From Dermatophagoides farinae (taxonomy: Eukaryota; Arthropoda; Arachnida; Sarcoptiformes; Pyroglyphidae), in the NCBI RefSeq assembly GCF_024713945.1, contig NC_134682.1, forward strand, positions 1,674,001-1,738,000: a stretch of DNA of 64,000 nt, written 5' to 3'. The notes under the pieces are model-generated. The model worked only from the letters and a program-made list of their open reading frames with translations, did not search any database and was not told where the DNA came from. Positions 37,208 through 48,540 of this stretch are shown here, in pieces. The position numbers were made by a program, and so were the translations under genes. The first letter of the stretch is position 1; each line of letters begins with the position of its first letter.

Positions 37208-37451
37208 TGTTACAATAAAAAGTTATAATCTTTATTTCTGAAAAAATGAACAATAAATTTAGTTTATAATAGTTAAAAGAAAATTTGGTAACATACAAAG
37301 TGTTGGGTTAACATTAATAATTTTCACTTGGATCAAAAATCACAAAATTACAAGAAAAGCATAAACACACACAAAATGATTTTCACATCAAAAAGTTCGA
37401 TAAATGTGCTTTCGACTATTCAGCCATATTCACAAACAATGTACCGCAACA
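37208..37451 (-). repeat. 5' LTR (right copy)
   Basis: 244 bp, identical to the left LTR. In element orientation it begins TGTTGCGG and contains a TATAAAC stretch and AATAAA, so promoter and poly(A) functions are plausible. Downstream, a 147-nt leader rich in AATTCA-type repeats precedes the first ATG at 37060. Confidence 0.96.
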
Positions 37452-37457
37452 GTTTAT
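37452..37457. repeat. target-site duplication, right copy (GTTTAT)
   Basis: The six bases after the right LTR match the six before the left LTR. Confidence 0.85.
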
Positions 37458-37525
37458 GTATATAAAATGATGATAAACATTTTTATTTGTGGGTTTTTTT
37501 CTCGCTTGATGTTCACATGTTTTTC

Positions 37526-37531
37526 TTTATT
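37526..37531 (-). terminator. poly(A) signal AATAAA for TBC1D9
   Basis: TTTATT on the plus strand (AATAAA on minus), about 190 nt past the TBC1D9 stop and before the retrotransposon. A second copy lies at 37482-37487. TBC1D9 can therefore end its mRNA without reading into the element. Confidence 0.5.
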
Positions 37532-37721
37532 TGTGTTTTCTGTGTGTGTGTTTGTGTGTACATATTATGTGTGATGTTTTTTTCCATGAAATTCTTATAG
37601 CAAATAATCGATTAAAAAAAATCTTTTATAAAAAAAAATTATATAACATTTTTGTATATGGAAAAAAAAATTCATAAAATATTGGAATATAACCGATGAT
37701 GATTTGAAATGTGTCCACAAA

Positions 37722-40700
37722 TTATTGACTTGCGGCTGCTTTATTGGTTGATAATGTTTGAATATTTGATGATGAATTTATAAGACTTGGTGAACGATCA
37801 AAATTTTCTGGATTTTTTATCTTAGCCATTACGATTGTCCAATCGAATTTTTTCTCAAATAAATCAATTAATGTTTGTTCAGTGTATAGAATGCTTGAAA
37901 ATTGTTCAAAACTAATTTGCCAATTTAATGGTTCATGATGATGATGATGATGATGATGGTGTTGTTGTTGTTGTTGATTAACACTTGTAGTGTCCGTCGT
38001 AGTTGTTATTGATGACGATGATTGTTCATTAGTTATTTCTTTATTATTTTCAACAATAATATGTTCACTTGAACAGCTACTGAAACTTTTAATGGATAAA
38101 TCATCAAGTTTCAGATCTTCTTCGCTAATCGTTTGAAAACTATCATCCGATTTTATTGTTTCTTTGTCTTTCTCACGTTCGGCAATAGCCATCGATGTTA
38201 AATAACCATGACGAAGAAGATCATTACCAACCCGTGCAATACAATCGAAAATATATTGTTCATTGGTTTCATAGGCAAAAATATCGTACATGGTTTTCCA
38301 TAATTTAATAAATTGCATTTCTTTCATATTTGGTAATTTTTGAAATGGCATTTCATCACCATCTAAATTATTCATGATATTCTGTTGTTGTGATAATGTA
38401 TAAGTGATGCTAGTAGTTCGATGTAGTTTAGTAATGGGCAATAAATATAGAAAAGCAGAAAGTGTGAATTCTTTCTGTGGTTCTTTCGGATGATCATCTT
38501 GATCATTATCAATTTCTACAAGATTAATTTGGTCGTCTTTGGATGATTTTTGTGGTGAAATTTTGTCTTGAAAAAACTCCATCGCTTCGGATGCGGTTTC
38601 TACTTGATCATTGGATTTATCATCAGTATGTTTACTATTATTATCATCATTCATGTTTGTTGTTCCCATTTTCAATATCTAACAAGTGTATGGCGTATAA
38701 AAATTTCAGCCGTAGTTCCACATCAGCCTTGATGAAAATAACCATACAGAATAATAGTTGATATGCACCGATTGAACCGTGATGATTTTCATCAAGAAAT
38801 TGAAAAACACGGCTAATCAAATTTTCAATATTATCACAATTCCATGGAACAAATTGAATAAAATAGCAACGAAATTGTTCAATATCGATTTTAAAAGAAT
38901 ATACATCATTCTTTTCCAATAATGTTGTTGAACTAATTTGACCCCAATATTGTTGTTTCAATTGTTCTTCTTTCAATACCATATACATGCTAAATATTTC
39001 TTCATAGGTCAAATAATGAGCAATAATCGGAATGTTTTGTAATGTACGAATAGTATTTTTAATTGAAGTTTCTTCCAAATTTTGAACCACAGTCATACGA
39101 TGTTTAAGTCTTAATTTTTCAATTTGATTGGCTGTTATAAAATTAAATTTACTATAAGATTCATTGATCAAATCTTTAATGTCGGTCATTTTTTGGCTAG
39201 CACGTTTACTAGCTGTTCCATATGAAAATGAATGTACCATATGTGGTACTTTGGCTTCTGGATTGACAATATTCTCCAGATAACCACTAAGTACAGTCAT
39301 AGCTTCACCATCATCTTTACATTTTCTTAATGCTTCTTCATTTGCATTCAATATTCGTAATGCAATTTGAAAGACGACTTTAGCCCCATCATAGAAAAAA
39401 TAATCAACAATATTGATAGCCGATTCAAAAGGCATGACACTTGAGAATATGGTCAAAAACCACGATAATGAAATCATTGGTAAAATTCTCAAATGTAATA
39501 GTTGATTATAAAGTTCAGGTAAATGATCTTTAACCAATTCTTCTAAAACTCCTTGATCCACTAAAGCGCCTATAACTTTTTTGTTATAATAATCGGGCAA
39601 CAGACGTTCACATAAGGCAACCAACAACCAAAAGGCATCTTCTTCATTGGCGTACAAAAGAAAAACGGAAGCAACAATATTCATAGCTTGACAATAACCA
39701 ATGTTTGGATTTCTATGAGCATAGGCTTTCAACACTCTTCGTAAAGCGTTGATGCCAACTTCAGATTGAAAAGCTGGATGTTCCGGTAGTGATCGATGAA
39801 GGTCACGTTCAATCTCGTCCGAAGCAACATTCTGTACAGCCATAGAATTTTCCACCAGTTTTTCATAATAACCAGGATTTGTCTCTTTTTCATTAATAGC
39901 TCCGGAATAAAGAAGCCATAGTTCATTTCTAAGTTCGTCTGGAATTCCTTGCAATATAAGATCACGAGTTTTGGCCACACGATAACAGGTTATTCCACGG
40001 CCATATTCAATAAAATGCAATTGCCATAGATTTAATTTAACAGATTCTTTAGCCTCAGTTTCGGGTGATACATTGCCAAATGAGAATTTCTTATTTAGAG
40101 CCGGTTCAATAGTAAAGGAATATGATCTGAGAGTCCGATTTTCGCGACCAAGAACATCAAGCCCTTCGCCACTAGTTTCAAAAAAAAAAATTAATTTATT
40201 ACAAATTGATACTATTCAACGTTCAAATTACCTTTTAGTGTGATCCAATCGAGCCAACATATTGACAATTTTACCAATGAGAAAATCTCGATCTTCAACG
40301 TGATCAAAAATGATATTAGTTTTACTCAACGTTATTACTATGGCTTTGTTCCAGACAGGCCAATTTGAACTGTTGTCCAATTTTTCGACCGAACGAATCT
40401 CACGCATTGGAATGATCAATGATAAAAGGCTTAAGACCTGCAAATATTTTCAATTATGAAAATTCAAATATAAACACCACAAACTATTGGATAAACCTAC
40501 TCGACTCTCGAAACAAATGTAATTATTTGATAGATACATTTTGCCCCAAACATGTTGTTTATTGTATGGCGTCCATAATGTACATGGTAATGTTCCATCG
40601 AGTTTTTCGTCCATTGGTAAACGGAATGTAATTTTATAATTTTCACACATTGCTCTAGCGTCCAAATCTCGTTTAAGTATTTTCAATTTTTTGGAAGCAC

Positions 40701-41856
40701 CACGTGAATATTTCGGTTTATTATTTTGTTCATTATCGATAGTAAGTAAATGTTGTTTTTCATCCGAAATCAATGATTTCATAGCAAGATTAACCAATTG
40801 TTCCATAAGTGAATAAACTTCAACAGCTCTGAGAAACATTGAGAATAGATATTTTTTTGTTCGAGTGATTACCCGTATGCTATTCGGAAAGAAACGTGGA
40901 TCATCAATTTCAAGATGCTGTTTTTGATGAAGAAAAAAAATCCTATTAATCCATTGAATGAATGAATGAATATTGATGAATAACTTACCTTGACATCAAT
41001 CCATTTGGTTATGATTTTGATTTCATTACCAAAAATATTGGAATAGAAACATAAATGATTGATGCTTATGTAAAGCCATCCTTGTCGTGGAAATGAGCCT
41101 TTAAAATAACTGCAATAATAATCTAAAAATATTGAAATTAGATTATCATTTTCAAATCAAGAATCATCCATATAGCTTACAATTTACAAGTTTTTCCTCT
41201 TCAGGCATCGAAAATAATTTGATAAATTTAGAAACAGATGAAATAACATCCTTGGAACTTTGAACATCTGTTTCGGTAGCATTTTGATCGATGATCATCT
41301 GCAAAAGACTTTCAATTTTACATTTAATAAAATCTGTTACATCGGCATCATTTTCAAAATTTGTCAACGTTGGCATCAGATGATTTTCAATGTATTCCCA
41401 ATCTTTGAGAATTTCGGCAAAACTAGATGATGCAGCAATAACTTGAAACAAGAGAGAAAAAAAAACTGATTAGCTGAAAATCATTTTTTATGGAAAAATG
41501 AAAATCAAACATACTGTATGTTGTATCAGAATTGGAAATTTGATGCAAAATCCTAAATGGCAAGGGCTAATAAAATTTTTTTTAATATCACAAATTCCAT
41601 TGTCAATCATCATGAGAAATAAATACTTTTGTATCGAAAACCGAATCGATTGTTCCAACCAAAAGTGAAGAGAAACCTTTCGTTCCATGACCTAGACGTC
41701 TTTGTAGTACAAAATATGGATTGGCACGTTCGGTTATCCTTAAAAAGGTATGAAAAAGAATTTGTTAATAACATGATTGGCACAAAGAATCCAGAAATAA
41801 AATAAAACTTACCAAAAAGCATTTGCAACGACAACATTTTCTAGTTTGACCCACAT
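37722..41856 (-). CDS. TBC1D9: TBC1D9-type GRAM/TBC RabGAP
   Basis: Predicted Rab GTPase-activating protein. Exons in transcript order: 41813-41856, 41627-41738, 41515-41566, 41181-41441, 40989-41122, 40501-40917, 40232-40437, 38684-40171, 37722-38634; phases agree, 1208 residues (human about 1266). The N-terminus closely follows TBC1D9 ([18 protein letters not shown]). The first GRAM-type region ends in MPEEEKLVN and [16 protein letters not shown]. The second GRAM region has [18 protein letters not shown] and [16 protein letters not shown]. The TBC domain (about 470-690) has both catalytic fingers: Arg in IERDLHR and Gln in IGYCQAMN. An EF-hand-like segment ([14 protein letters not shown]) lies near 865. 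The C-terminus retains the family block [20 protein letters not shown]. The last junction needs a 49-nt intron (38635-38683) or a frameshift. The family call is secure. Confidence 0.95.
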
Positions 41857-42997
41857 GTTGATTCTAAAGCGGTGTTTGATAAATAGATTATGAGACAATA
41901 ACACAATATGACAATCAATGGACGATTGGAAAAAAAAATCACAATGAATATGGAAAATCGACTAGGACGATGACTTTCACATTTGTGAATTCGTTGAAAT
42001 GAAAAAAAATTGTTTACAAATTTATCATTGACCATTCAGTTATAAAAAAAATGAATTCAATTCAATGATAATATGGTTTTTCCAGTCTATTCATCGTTTG
42101 ATTCATATCGTTCATAGATTCTTTGATGTTTAAAATAATAATATATCGACTGTTGTCAATGGCAACATTAATCATGCAACTAAAGGCAACAAAACAAACC
42201 AAACTAAATCAAAAAAAAAACACTGCACTAATTTAATGATAATGATGACAACGGCTGACACTCTATAGCCAATGTATGATGATCCAATAATTATCCAATG
42301 AATTAAACTAAATTTTTTTGGAAAAAAACATAAATAACGCAAAAAAAACAAAATAAAAATATCGTCAAGATTTTTCTCGTTGTCTTTGTTTGCTGATCGA
42401 AGAGAGGTGTTTATTCTTCTGATCATCATAAACATCAAAAAAATAAAAAACCACCATTATCATCAATCGACAAGCTGCAGCAACAGCGACATCATCATCA
42501 ACATTAGCAACAACAACAACAACAACAACAAAAACATCGAGACAAAAAAAAACCACAATTTCAGTTAACGACAGAGGGCGTCCACACATTTGGATTAAAT
42601 AAACCGCTCGAATTACAAATAAAAAAAAACGTTTTTTTTTCATTTATTGCAATATAACAAATACATTTTACAATCATATTATCAATTGTAGAATGATTAT
42701 CATGATTTTATTATCAATTTGTGTGAGTTATTATGTAAATGATATATGCATAAAAGATTTTCTGTAATAGGATGTATATATAAAAAAAAATATATATAGA
42801 GAAAAATAGTGATTGTAATAATATGTAAGCAAATAATTCATATAAAATTCATGATAATTAATATAATTATTATAAATTATAATTAAAAAATAAAATCTTG
42901 GAATTAATAATGTTGATTGATTGATTGATTGAATTGAATTGGTATGGGTTAGATTTTGAAATTTTGTTTTGATTGTCCGGCAATCAAAATTATTCAT
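41857..42997. other. spacer: TBC1D9 5' side and SNX 3' side
   Basis: No coding gene is recognised. It contains the TBC1D9 promoter side on the left, CAA/CAT trinucleotide runs near 42480-42530, and the A/T-rich 3' UTR of the sorting nexin on the right. Apparent open frames at 42172-42643 are repeat translations. Confidence 0.6.
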
Positions 42998-44863
42998 TCA
43001 TTGAGTAGGTGGAAACATTTGTAATGCATTTTCAATGTTGACAACAATTTCTTGATATAATTTCAATTGGCCAGTTAGAAATTCACGCATCACTTTATTC
43101 AAATCATTGATTCGTTCCTGTTCAAAATGATTCATTTCAGCAATTGTTGCATAAGTGACAACATCGGCACGTTTTTCAATACCCATCAATGATTTATCAT
43201 CTAATCGTCCTTCATCACGTGCTTTTTTATGTTCACGTTTTTTATTAATCGATCCTTTATACACTTGATATATTTCCGGCCATGCAGTCAATATTCCACG
43301 ATATTCATGCATCAGATTTGATAATGGAACAAAACCACGGCAATCTTCTTTTTCGAATAATTTTCCAATAGTTTCATATGTTTCACTAGTGTTGTTTACT
43401 GCCTGTATCAAAGCACGATTAGCTGTACCATCTTTTGTTGGACATGTTTCGAATGCTTCACTTAATGTACTGAATATGCTGCTCATTTTGGAAAATTCAC
43501 GTTTATAAAATGATTGATAACGTTTGATCATCTCTTGTGATAAATTATAAGTATTTTTCATCGATTCATCTAATTTACCAATAAAACGTGCAAATTGTTC
43601 AACTTTAGGATCAGTATTCATATCGATGGTCGCATTTTCTGGTATTTGAATCGTTAAGAAAAACATTCCACCAACAAGTTCATCTTTTTCTGCTCTTCTT
43701 TTACCATTTTTCCATTGTTTTTCATCTTTACATGTAATAAAATGTTTCCATACGGTCGATTGACAGAGAACTGGATGGCGACAAATTCTTTCCACCCATG
43801 ATTGTAATTGTTTTCTTCGATTTTCAATAAAATCATCTTGATAACGACCGGATATTTGTTTATCCGGCAATGATGGTATCGGTATTGTAGTGAATTTATC
43901 CTGTAAACGTTCATGTAGCCAATCAAAATGTTTATATCTTCGTTTCACGGGTATGCCCGTATCTGATGGTGTTAAACGATAAGCGATAAAACTTTTCAAA
44001 CCTTTCATTTTACTTTCTTTTTGGGGTTCTTCCACCCTCACAGTTACATTAAAATAGGTTGGTGCCCATTTTAATTGGCCATCATCATCGAAAACAATAT
44101 GAATTAGATCATTTTGATTAACATTATATGTTTTCAAACCAAGTATATAATCTTCACCACCTGATTTAACAAAATGGGAAAATCTATTTATGCTTTTCTT
44201 GATCGATGGTTGACCAATTTTATTTCCATAATTTCCATGATGATTACCATTGTTACCAATATGGATTGGAGCTATTTGATTCTGTGGAGGATTCGTTGGT
44301 GAGTAATCAGCAGTAAATTCCGATGTTTGACTATCATCATCGTCATCCCAATCATCATCACCCCAATCAGCATCATCAGCTTGATCATAATTATTATCAA
44401 CATTATTAAATTGTTGTGGTGGTTGACTGGTTGATTCAACATTATTATTATTATTATTCATAGCTGTTCCAGTAGGATTCACAAACGATAACATTGTCGG
44501 TTTTGGATCTTTTGATGGTGCAATCCAGGCATCATTAGTAGCCGGAATTGGATCAGCGACAGGTGAAACATATTCAGCAGGAAAAAGACCTTTTTGTCCA
44601 CGAGAATTAATACCTTCCCACCATCCTTCACCAATATCTTGACGTGTAACTATGTGAAAAAAAAAATTTTTTTAGAAAAAAATGGCTAAAAATTATGATG
44701 AATGATTTTCATTGTCTTCTTCTTCTTCTTGATTGATTTTTTTCTTCAAAGACAATCTAAAAGACAAATATATCAAATTACCCGTAATCATTTCATCTTT
44801 TGTGATGGAAATTTCGCCAGTATCAGGCTGTGCTTGAAAATCATAAAGTGCAATTACTTTCAT
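42998..44863 (-). CDS. SNX9: SNX9/18/33-family sorting nexin (SH3-PX-BAR)
   Basis: Membrane-remodelling protein that links dynamin and N-WASP/actin to phosphoinositide membranes during endocytosis. Two exons in transcript order, 44782-44863 and 42998-44649, phase-consistent, 577 residues (human SNX33 574, SNX9 595). The N-terminal SH3 domain is split by the intron ([20 protein letters not shown] ... [20 protein letters not shown]). An acidic, Asn-rich linker with repeated Asp-Trp-Asp units follows, as in the low-complexity region of SNX9. The PX domain has [20 protein letters not shown] and the RR-W phosphoinositide-binding region ([20 protein letters not shown]). The BAR domain fills the rest and ends ALQMFPPTQ. 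The short first exon was too small to stand out as an open frame and was found by SH3 similarity. Which of the three vertebrate paralogues is closest is undecided; Drosophila has the single SH3PX1. Confidence 0.95.
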
Positions 44864-46072
44864 TGTTGTGGACGATTATTATGATGATGATGATGATGAT
44901 GAAATGAAAAAAAAATGAAAACACTGTTAGGGGATGAAATAAAAAAAAACTAATCAATAAAAAAAATGTTCTGACGATGAATCATTTAAAATATATGTAT
45001 TTCGATTCTATTTTAATCGATTATCATCATCATCATCATCATCAATGAGTAAAGAAATAATTATTATATATTTATTGTTTATTATTTGTCGAACACTAAA
45101 TCAATATATATCATCGAATATCGAATAAAATGATATGATTCTGGATGATTTGACAAAAGACATGGCAAAAAAAAACAAAGACAAAAACAAATAATAAAAA
45201 AACATCACCAACACCCACAATCAAATTATTATTATCATCATCATCATCATTTGATACCACTGCATCACAAATCACACAATATCATCATCATCATTAACAG
45301 ATGAATGAATGAAATGGTATGCATGTTTTGACTCATTGATCGACACACACACACACACACACAAAACACACACGCAGAAAAAAAAACAAGACGTAATTAT
45401 ACGCAAGCTAAGGCTCTACATACACACATATTGTATTTGCATGCATACAATATATACATTTTCTATATTGTGACAACAAAAAAAAAAAAAATTTCAAATT
45501 CGAATAAATTGTTGACTACAATTATCATCATTACATTATTTGGAAAAATGTTGATGATTGGAATTTCGTTTTTCTGAATTTTTTCTCATTATAATCTTCA
45601 TTTGGACAACATCATTCAAACACGTTTTTATGTAGTTTGTTGTTGGTTGTCGTGGTTTTTTTTTTGTTATCATTCACTGCTGTGGATAATTTTTTTTTTG
45701 TTTGTTTGTTTGATGTTGATGACGTTTTTGATATTTGTTTGGTTTTCGAATGTTTTGCACAATGAGGATATGTGCGTGTTGTGGACAATTTTATGGAAAG
45801 AATTTCAATTTCCTATATCCATGACATTTGCCAATCGATATATATTTTGTTTGAATTCTTGAAAATTGTATTCATGTTCAACCATGACTACAAGAAATGT
45901 AAATTCTATTAGAATAAAAATGAAATTCTACGTTTTTGTTTGTTATCCAAAAAACATTTTTTCTTTATTTTCATCATATTTTTAAATAAAAGAGAATTTT
46001 TTTTAATATTCAAATATATAATGAAAATAAGACAGGATAGATCCATTGCAGATCAGAGTTCGATTATTAAAT
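44864..46072. other. gene-free spacer
   Basis: No supported gene. ATG/CAT runs lie near 44880-44900, 45020-45050 and 45235-45250, and a CA run near 45343-45372. The hydrophobic open frame at 45602-45862 has no family similarity and is T-rich. The left end is the SNX 5' side and the right end the 3' side of the eL40 fusion gene. Confidence 0.6.
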
Positions 46073-46587
46073 TTAACGGATCTTCTTTTTCGGTCGAATA
46101 TTGTTCGAATGGCCACATTTACGTTTTCGGCAATTGGTAGCTTTTGGATGAAGTCGTGCATAACATCTATTCGATAGAATTAAATTTGATGATGATTGAA
46201 GAATTGAAAAATAAAAAGCAAAAAAAATACTCACTTTCGACAGATCATCTTGTCGCAATTATATTTACGAGCCAAAATCAAAAGACTTGGTTCAATAACA
46301 CCACCACACAATCGTGAAACAAGATGAAGAGTAGCATCTAAAATGAATAAATGAATAAAATAATTTAGAAATATAATTTACTAATTTACAATTACACCAT
46401 ACAAACCTTTGGAGATATCATAATCATTCAAACAAGTTTCCAATTGTTTACCACCGAAAATAAGACGTTGGTCTTCGACCGGTACACCTTCTCGTTGTTG
46501 GATTTTAGATTTGATCGAATCGATTGTTTCGAAACGATCAACATCGATCGAAATGGTTTTGTCAAATGTTTTTACAAAAATAAACAT
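46073..46587 (-). CDS. RpL40: divergent ubiquitin-like / ribosomal eL40 fusion
   Basis: Exons in transcript order: 46407-46587, 46235-46337, 46073-46166; 125 residues (canonical UBA52 fusion 128). Residues 1-73 align with ubiquitin and 74-125 are full-length eL40, a 60S protein near the GTPase centre. By hand alignment to remembered ubiquitin, about 43 of 73 positions match, with three residues deleted. Retained are Lys6, 11, 27, 29, 48 and 63, Ile44, His68 and the final GlyGly. Changed are Leu8 to Phe, Lys33 to Arg, Leu71 to Ser and Arg74 to Cys (LCGG end). The eL40 half is about 79% identical and keeps the four zinc Cys ([18 protein letters not shown]). Normal fusions are cut after GlyGly to release both parts. 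eL40 function is likely intact; the ubiquitin part may serve only as a chaperone or be non-canonical. A standard copy elsewhere is possible. Confidence 0.93.
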
Positions 46588-46864
46588 TTTTTTGGCGATT
46601 CTAAAATTAATTCAGAATAAAAAAAAATCCAAACGAAAAGAAAATACAGACTCACACACACAAACACAAAGCCGGAACTCTGTTATAAAGCAATACAGAG
46701 AGAGCAGCAACGTGTTCACTGTATGGATACCCGTCATAAACAATGTATTTCAAAAAAAAATTGTTGGAATGTTTTCCTAAATTATGCTCTTCATTTATAT
46801 ATGTTTTACGTGCGTGTATTTTTCTGTAGACTGATTTCGCAAAAATTTGTTTTTTTTCATCAAA
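46588..46864. promoter_or_regulatory. shared divergent promoter region
   Basis: 277 bp separate the start codons of the eL40 fusion gene (minus) and CDC23 (plus). Both promoters and both 5' UTRs must fit here. The sequence is less repetitive than other spacers. No TATA box is obvious. Confidence 0.6.
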
Positions 46865-48538
46865 ATGAAGATCGAACAAATCAGAAATGATTTATTTGAT
46901 ATCTATCGACAATCAGATGCTCGAGGTTTAAAACAAAGTGCCAAATGGGCTGCCGAAATGTTACGATCGATCAAGAATCAAACGCAGGTGAAAACCAAAT
47001 GTTTTCTATCGATTAATGATTTAAATAATACATTCGAACAACCGATGGAACAAAGTCCCATTGTTGATAATCAACTGATCAATGATCCGGATTATTTATT
47101 CGCCAAAAGTGTTTTTGGTTGCGGGGAGTACAAACGTGCCGCTTTTCTATCACAGAATTTGATTGATTCATCAGCAGAATCTCGTTTTATTCATTTCTAT
47201 TCGGAATATTTAGCCATTGAAAAAGAAAGACAAGATCGTATGATTGAACCAACATCAGTGGTACCTAATTATCTTCATCGATCATTCATTGAGCTAAAAA
47301 ATCATATTGAAAAATTATTTCAACAAAATGATGTCGCTTCAAAGGACGGCTATATGCATTATCTTCATGGAATCGTTTTATTGAAATTGGGTCTCAATAA
47401 AGAAGCTTTAGATGCTTTATTCAAAAGTGTACGCATCAATCCATTATGTTGGTGTTCATGGCATCAAATGACACATGTTATTGTTGAAGAATCACAAATG
47501 TCAAATCTAGTTTTACCGGATCATTGGATTAAATATTTCTTTTTGGCTGCCGTTTATTTGGAAATCAAATCAAATGAAGAATCACTATATATTTATCAAG
47601 ATTTATTAAAAACTTTCGAAGATAATGCCTATATTCGTACGCAAATGGCTATTGTTAATAATAGCCTTAGAAATTTCGATGAAGCAATCAAATTATTTGC
47701 TATTGTACGATCTAGTGAACCTCATAAATTGGATGCAATGGATATCTATAGTAACCTGTTGTACTGTAAAGAATTACAAACTGAACTCAGTTCACTTGCA
47801 CATTTATCGAATAAAATTGATCCATATCGTGTAGAAACCTGTGTTTGTATTGCAAATTTTTACAGTCTTCGTGGACAACATGCAAAATCTGTCGTTTACT
47901 TTTCAAGAGCATTACAATTGAATCCTAAATATCTGTCCGCATGGACATTAATGGGGCATGAATATATTGAATTAAAGAATATAAATGCTGCTATACAAGC
48001 ATATCGTTCGGCAATCAAATGTAATGAACAAGATCATAGAGCCTGGTATGGACTTGGTGAAGCATATGAAATACTCAAAATGCCCACCTATAGCCTTTAT
48101 TATTATTCAAAAGCTTTGTTCCTGAAACCTAATGATACTCGATTTATATTGGCACTTGGAGAAACATTTGAAAAAATTTCCCGCTATGAAGAAGCAGCCA
48201 ATTGTTATGCTAGAGCCGGATTCTCATCATTGATCAAATTGGCCAATCTTTATGAACGTATGAATGAAGAACACAAAGCAGCTGTCATTTACAATGAATT
48301 TGTTACGAATTTTGAAGCCAAAAAATCCCAATATAAATTGAATATTTCGGATCTTGCCAATGCATATAAATATCTTGCACATTATTTTCATCGAAACAAA
48401 CGATATAAAGAATCACATGCGGCCGCACAGATTTGTATGTATTTTAATGAATGTCGTGATGATATCAAAGAATTGCTTATGACATTGGATGGTGTTTTTA
48501 AAATGCCAGCTAAACCATCGGCCACACAGAAAAATTGA
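46865..48538 (+). CDS. CDC23: anaphase-promoting complex subunit 8 (CDC23)
   Basis: TPR scaffold subunit of the APC/C ubiquitin ligase, which drives mitotic exit in the nucleus and cytoplasm. Single uninterrupted exon, 557 residues (human 597, whose extra length is mostly at the ends). The ATG at 46865 begins MKIEQIRNDLFDIYRQSDAR; a longer reading from 46847 uses a TTG, so it is not preferred. The N-terminal family block has QSAKWAAEMLRSI. TPR units run from about residue 85 to 530, with strong matches such as YRVETCVCIANFYSLRGQHA, AWTLMGHEYIELKN, AAIQAYRSAIK and AWYGLGEAYEILKMP. It is divergent from the eL40 fusion (277 bp) and convergent with METTL17 (2 nt between stops). A candidate AATAAA at 48662-48667 lies beyond METTL17's last exon, so the two mRNAs overlap. 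Confidence 0.97.
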   Translation: MKIEQIRNDLFDIYRQSDARGLKQSAKWAAEMLRSIKNQTQVKTKCFLSINDLNNTFEQPMEQSPIVDNQLINDPDYLFAKSVFGCGEYKRAAFLSQNLIDSSAESRFIHFYSEYLAIEKERQDRMIEPTSVVPNYLHRSFIELKNHIEKLFQQNDVASKDGYMHYLHGIVLLKLGLNKEALDALFKSVRINPLCWCSWHQMTHVIVEESQMSNLVLPDHWIKYFFLAAVYLEIKSNEESLYIYQDLLKTFEDNAYIRTQMAIVNNSLRNFDEAIKLFAIVRSSEPHKLDAMDIYSNLLYCKELQTELSSLAHLSNKIDPYRVETCVCIANFYSLRGQHAKSVVYFSRALQLNPKYLSAWTLMGHEYIELKNINAAIQAYRSAIKCNEQDHRAWYGLGEAYEILKMPTYSLYYYSKALFLKPNDTRFILALGETFEKISRYEEAANCYARAGFSSLIKLANLYERMNEEHKAAVIYNEFVTNFEAKKSQYKLNISDLANAYKYLAHYFHRNKRYKESHAAAQICMYFNECRDDIKELLMTLDGVFKMPAKPSATQKN

Positions 48539-48540
48539 TC

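Larger units (their letters stand above)
32261..37451 (-). mobile_element. complete BEL/Pao LTR retrotransposon
   Basis: The element is 5191 bp, on the minus strand, bounded by identical 244-bp LTRs and GTTTAT duplications. In its own orientation it runs 5' LTR (37208-37451), leader, a 65-residue open frame, a 934-codon frame (Gag, protease, reverse transcriptase, start of RNase H) and a 547-codon frame (rest of RNase H, integrase, DUF5641-like end). Pol order PR-RT-RH-IN, the Pao-type RT and the DUF5641-like C-terminus place it in BEL/Pao. No envelope-like frame is present. Identical LTRs imply a recent insertion. The three frames overlap and each boundary needs a +1 step, so the copy is either frameshift-programmed or lightly damaged. 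I could not identify a confident primer-binding site next to the 5' LTR. Confidence 0.96.

Noticed and set aside
42172-42643. Possible small gene between TBC1D9 and the sorting nexin
   Set aside because: Composed of CAA/CAT repeat translation and no conserved motif.
45602-45862. 86-codon hydrophobic frame that could be a small membrane protein
   Set aside because: T-rich region in a spacer, no recognisable family, no splice context; hydrophobicity follows from T-rich codons.
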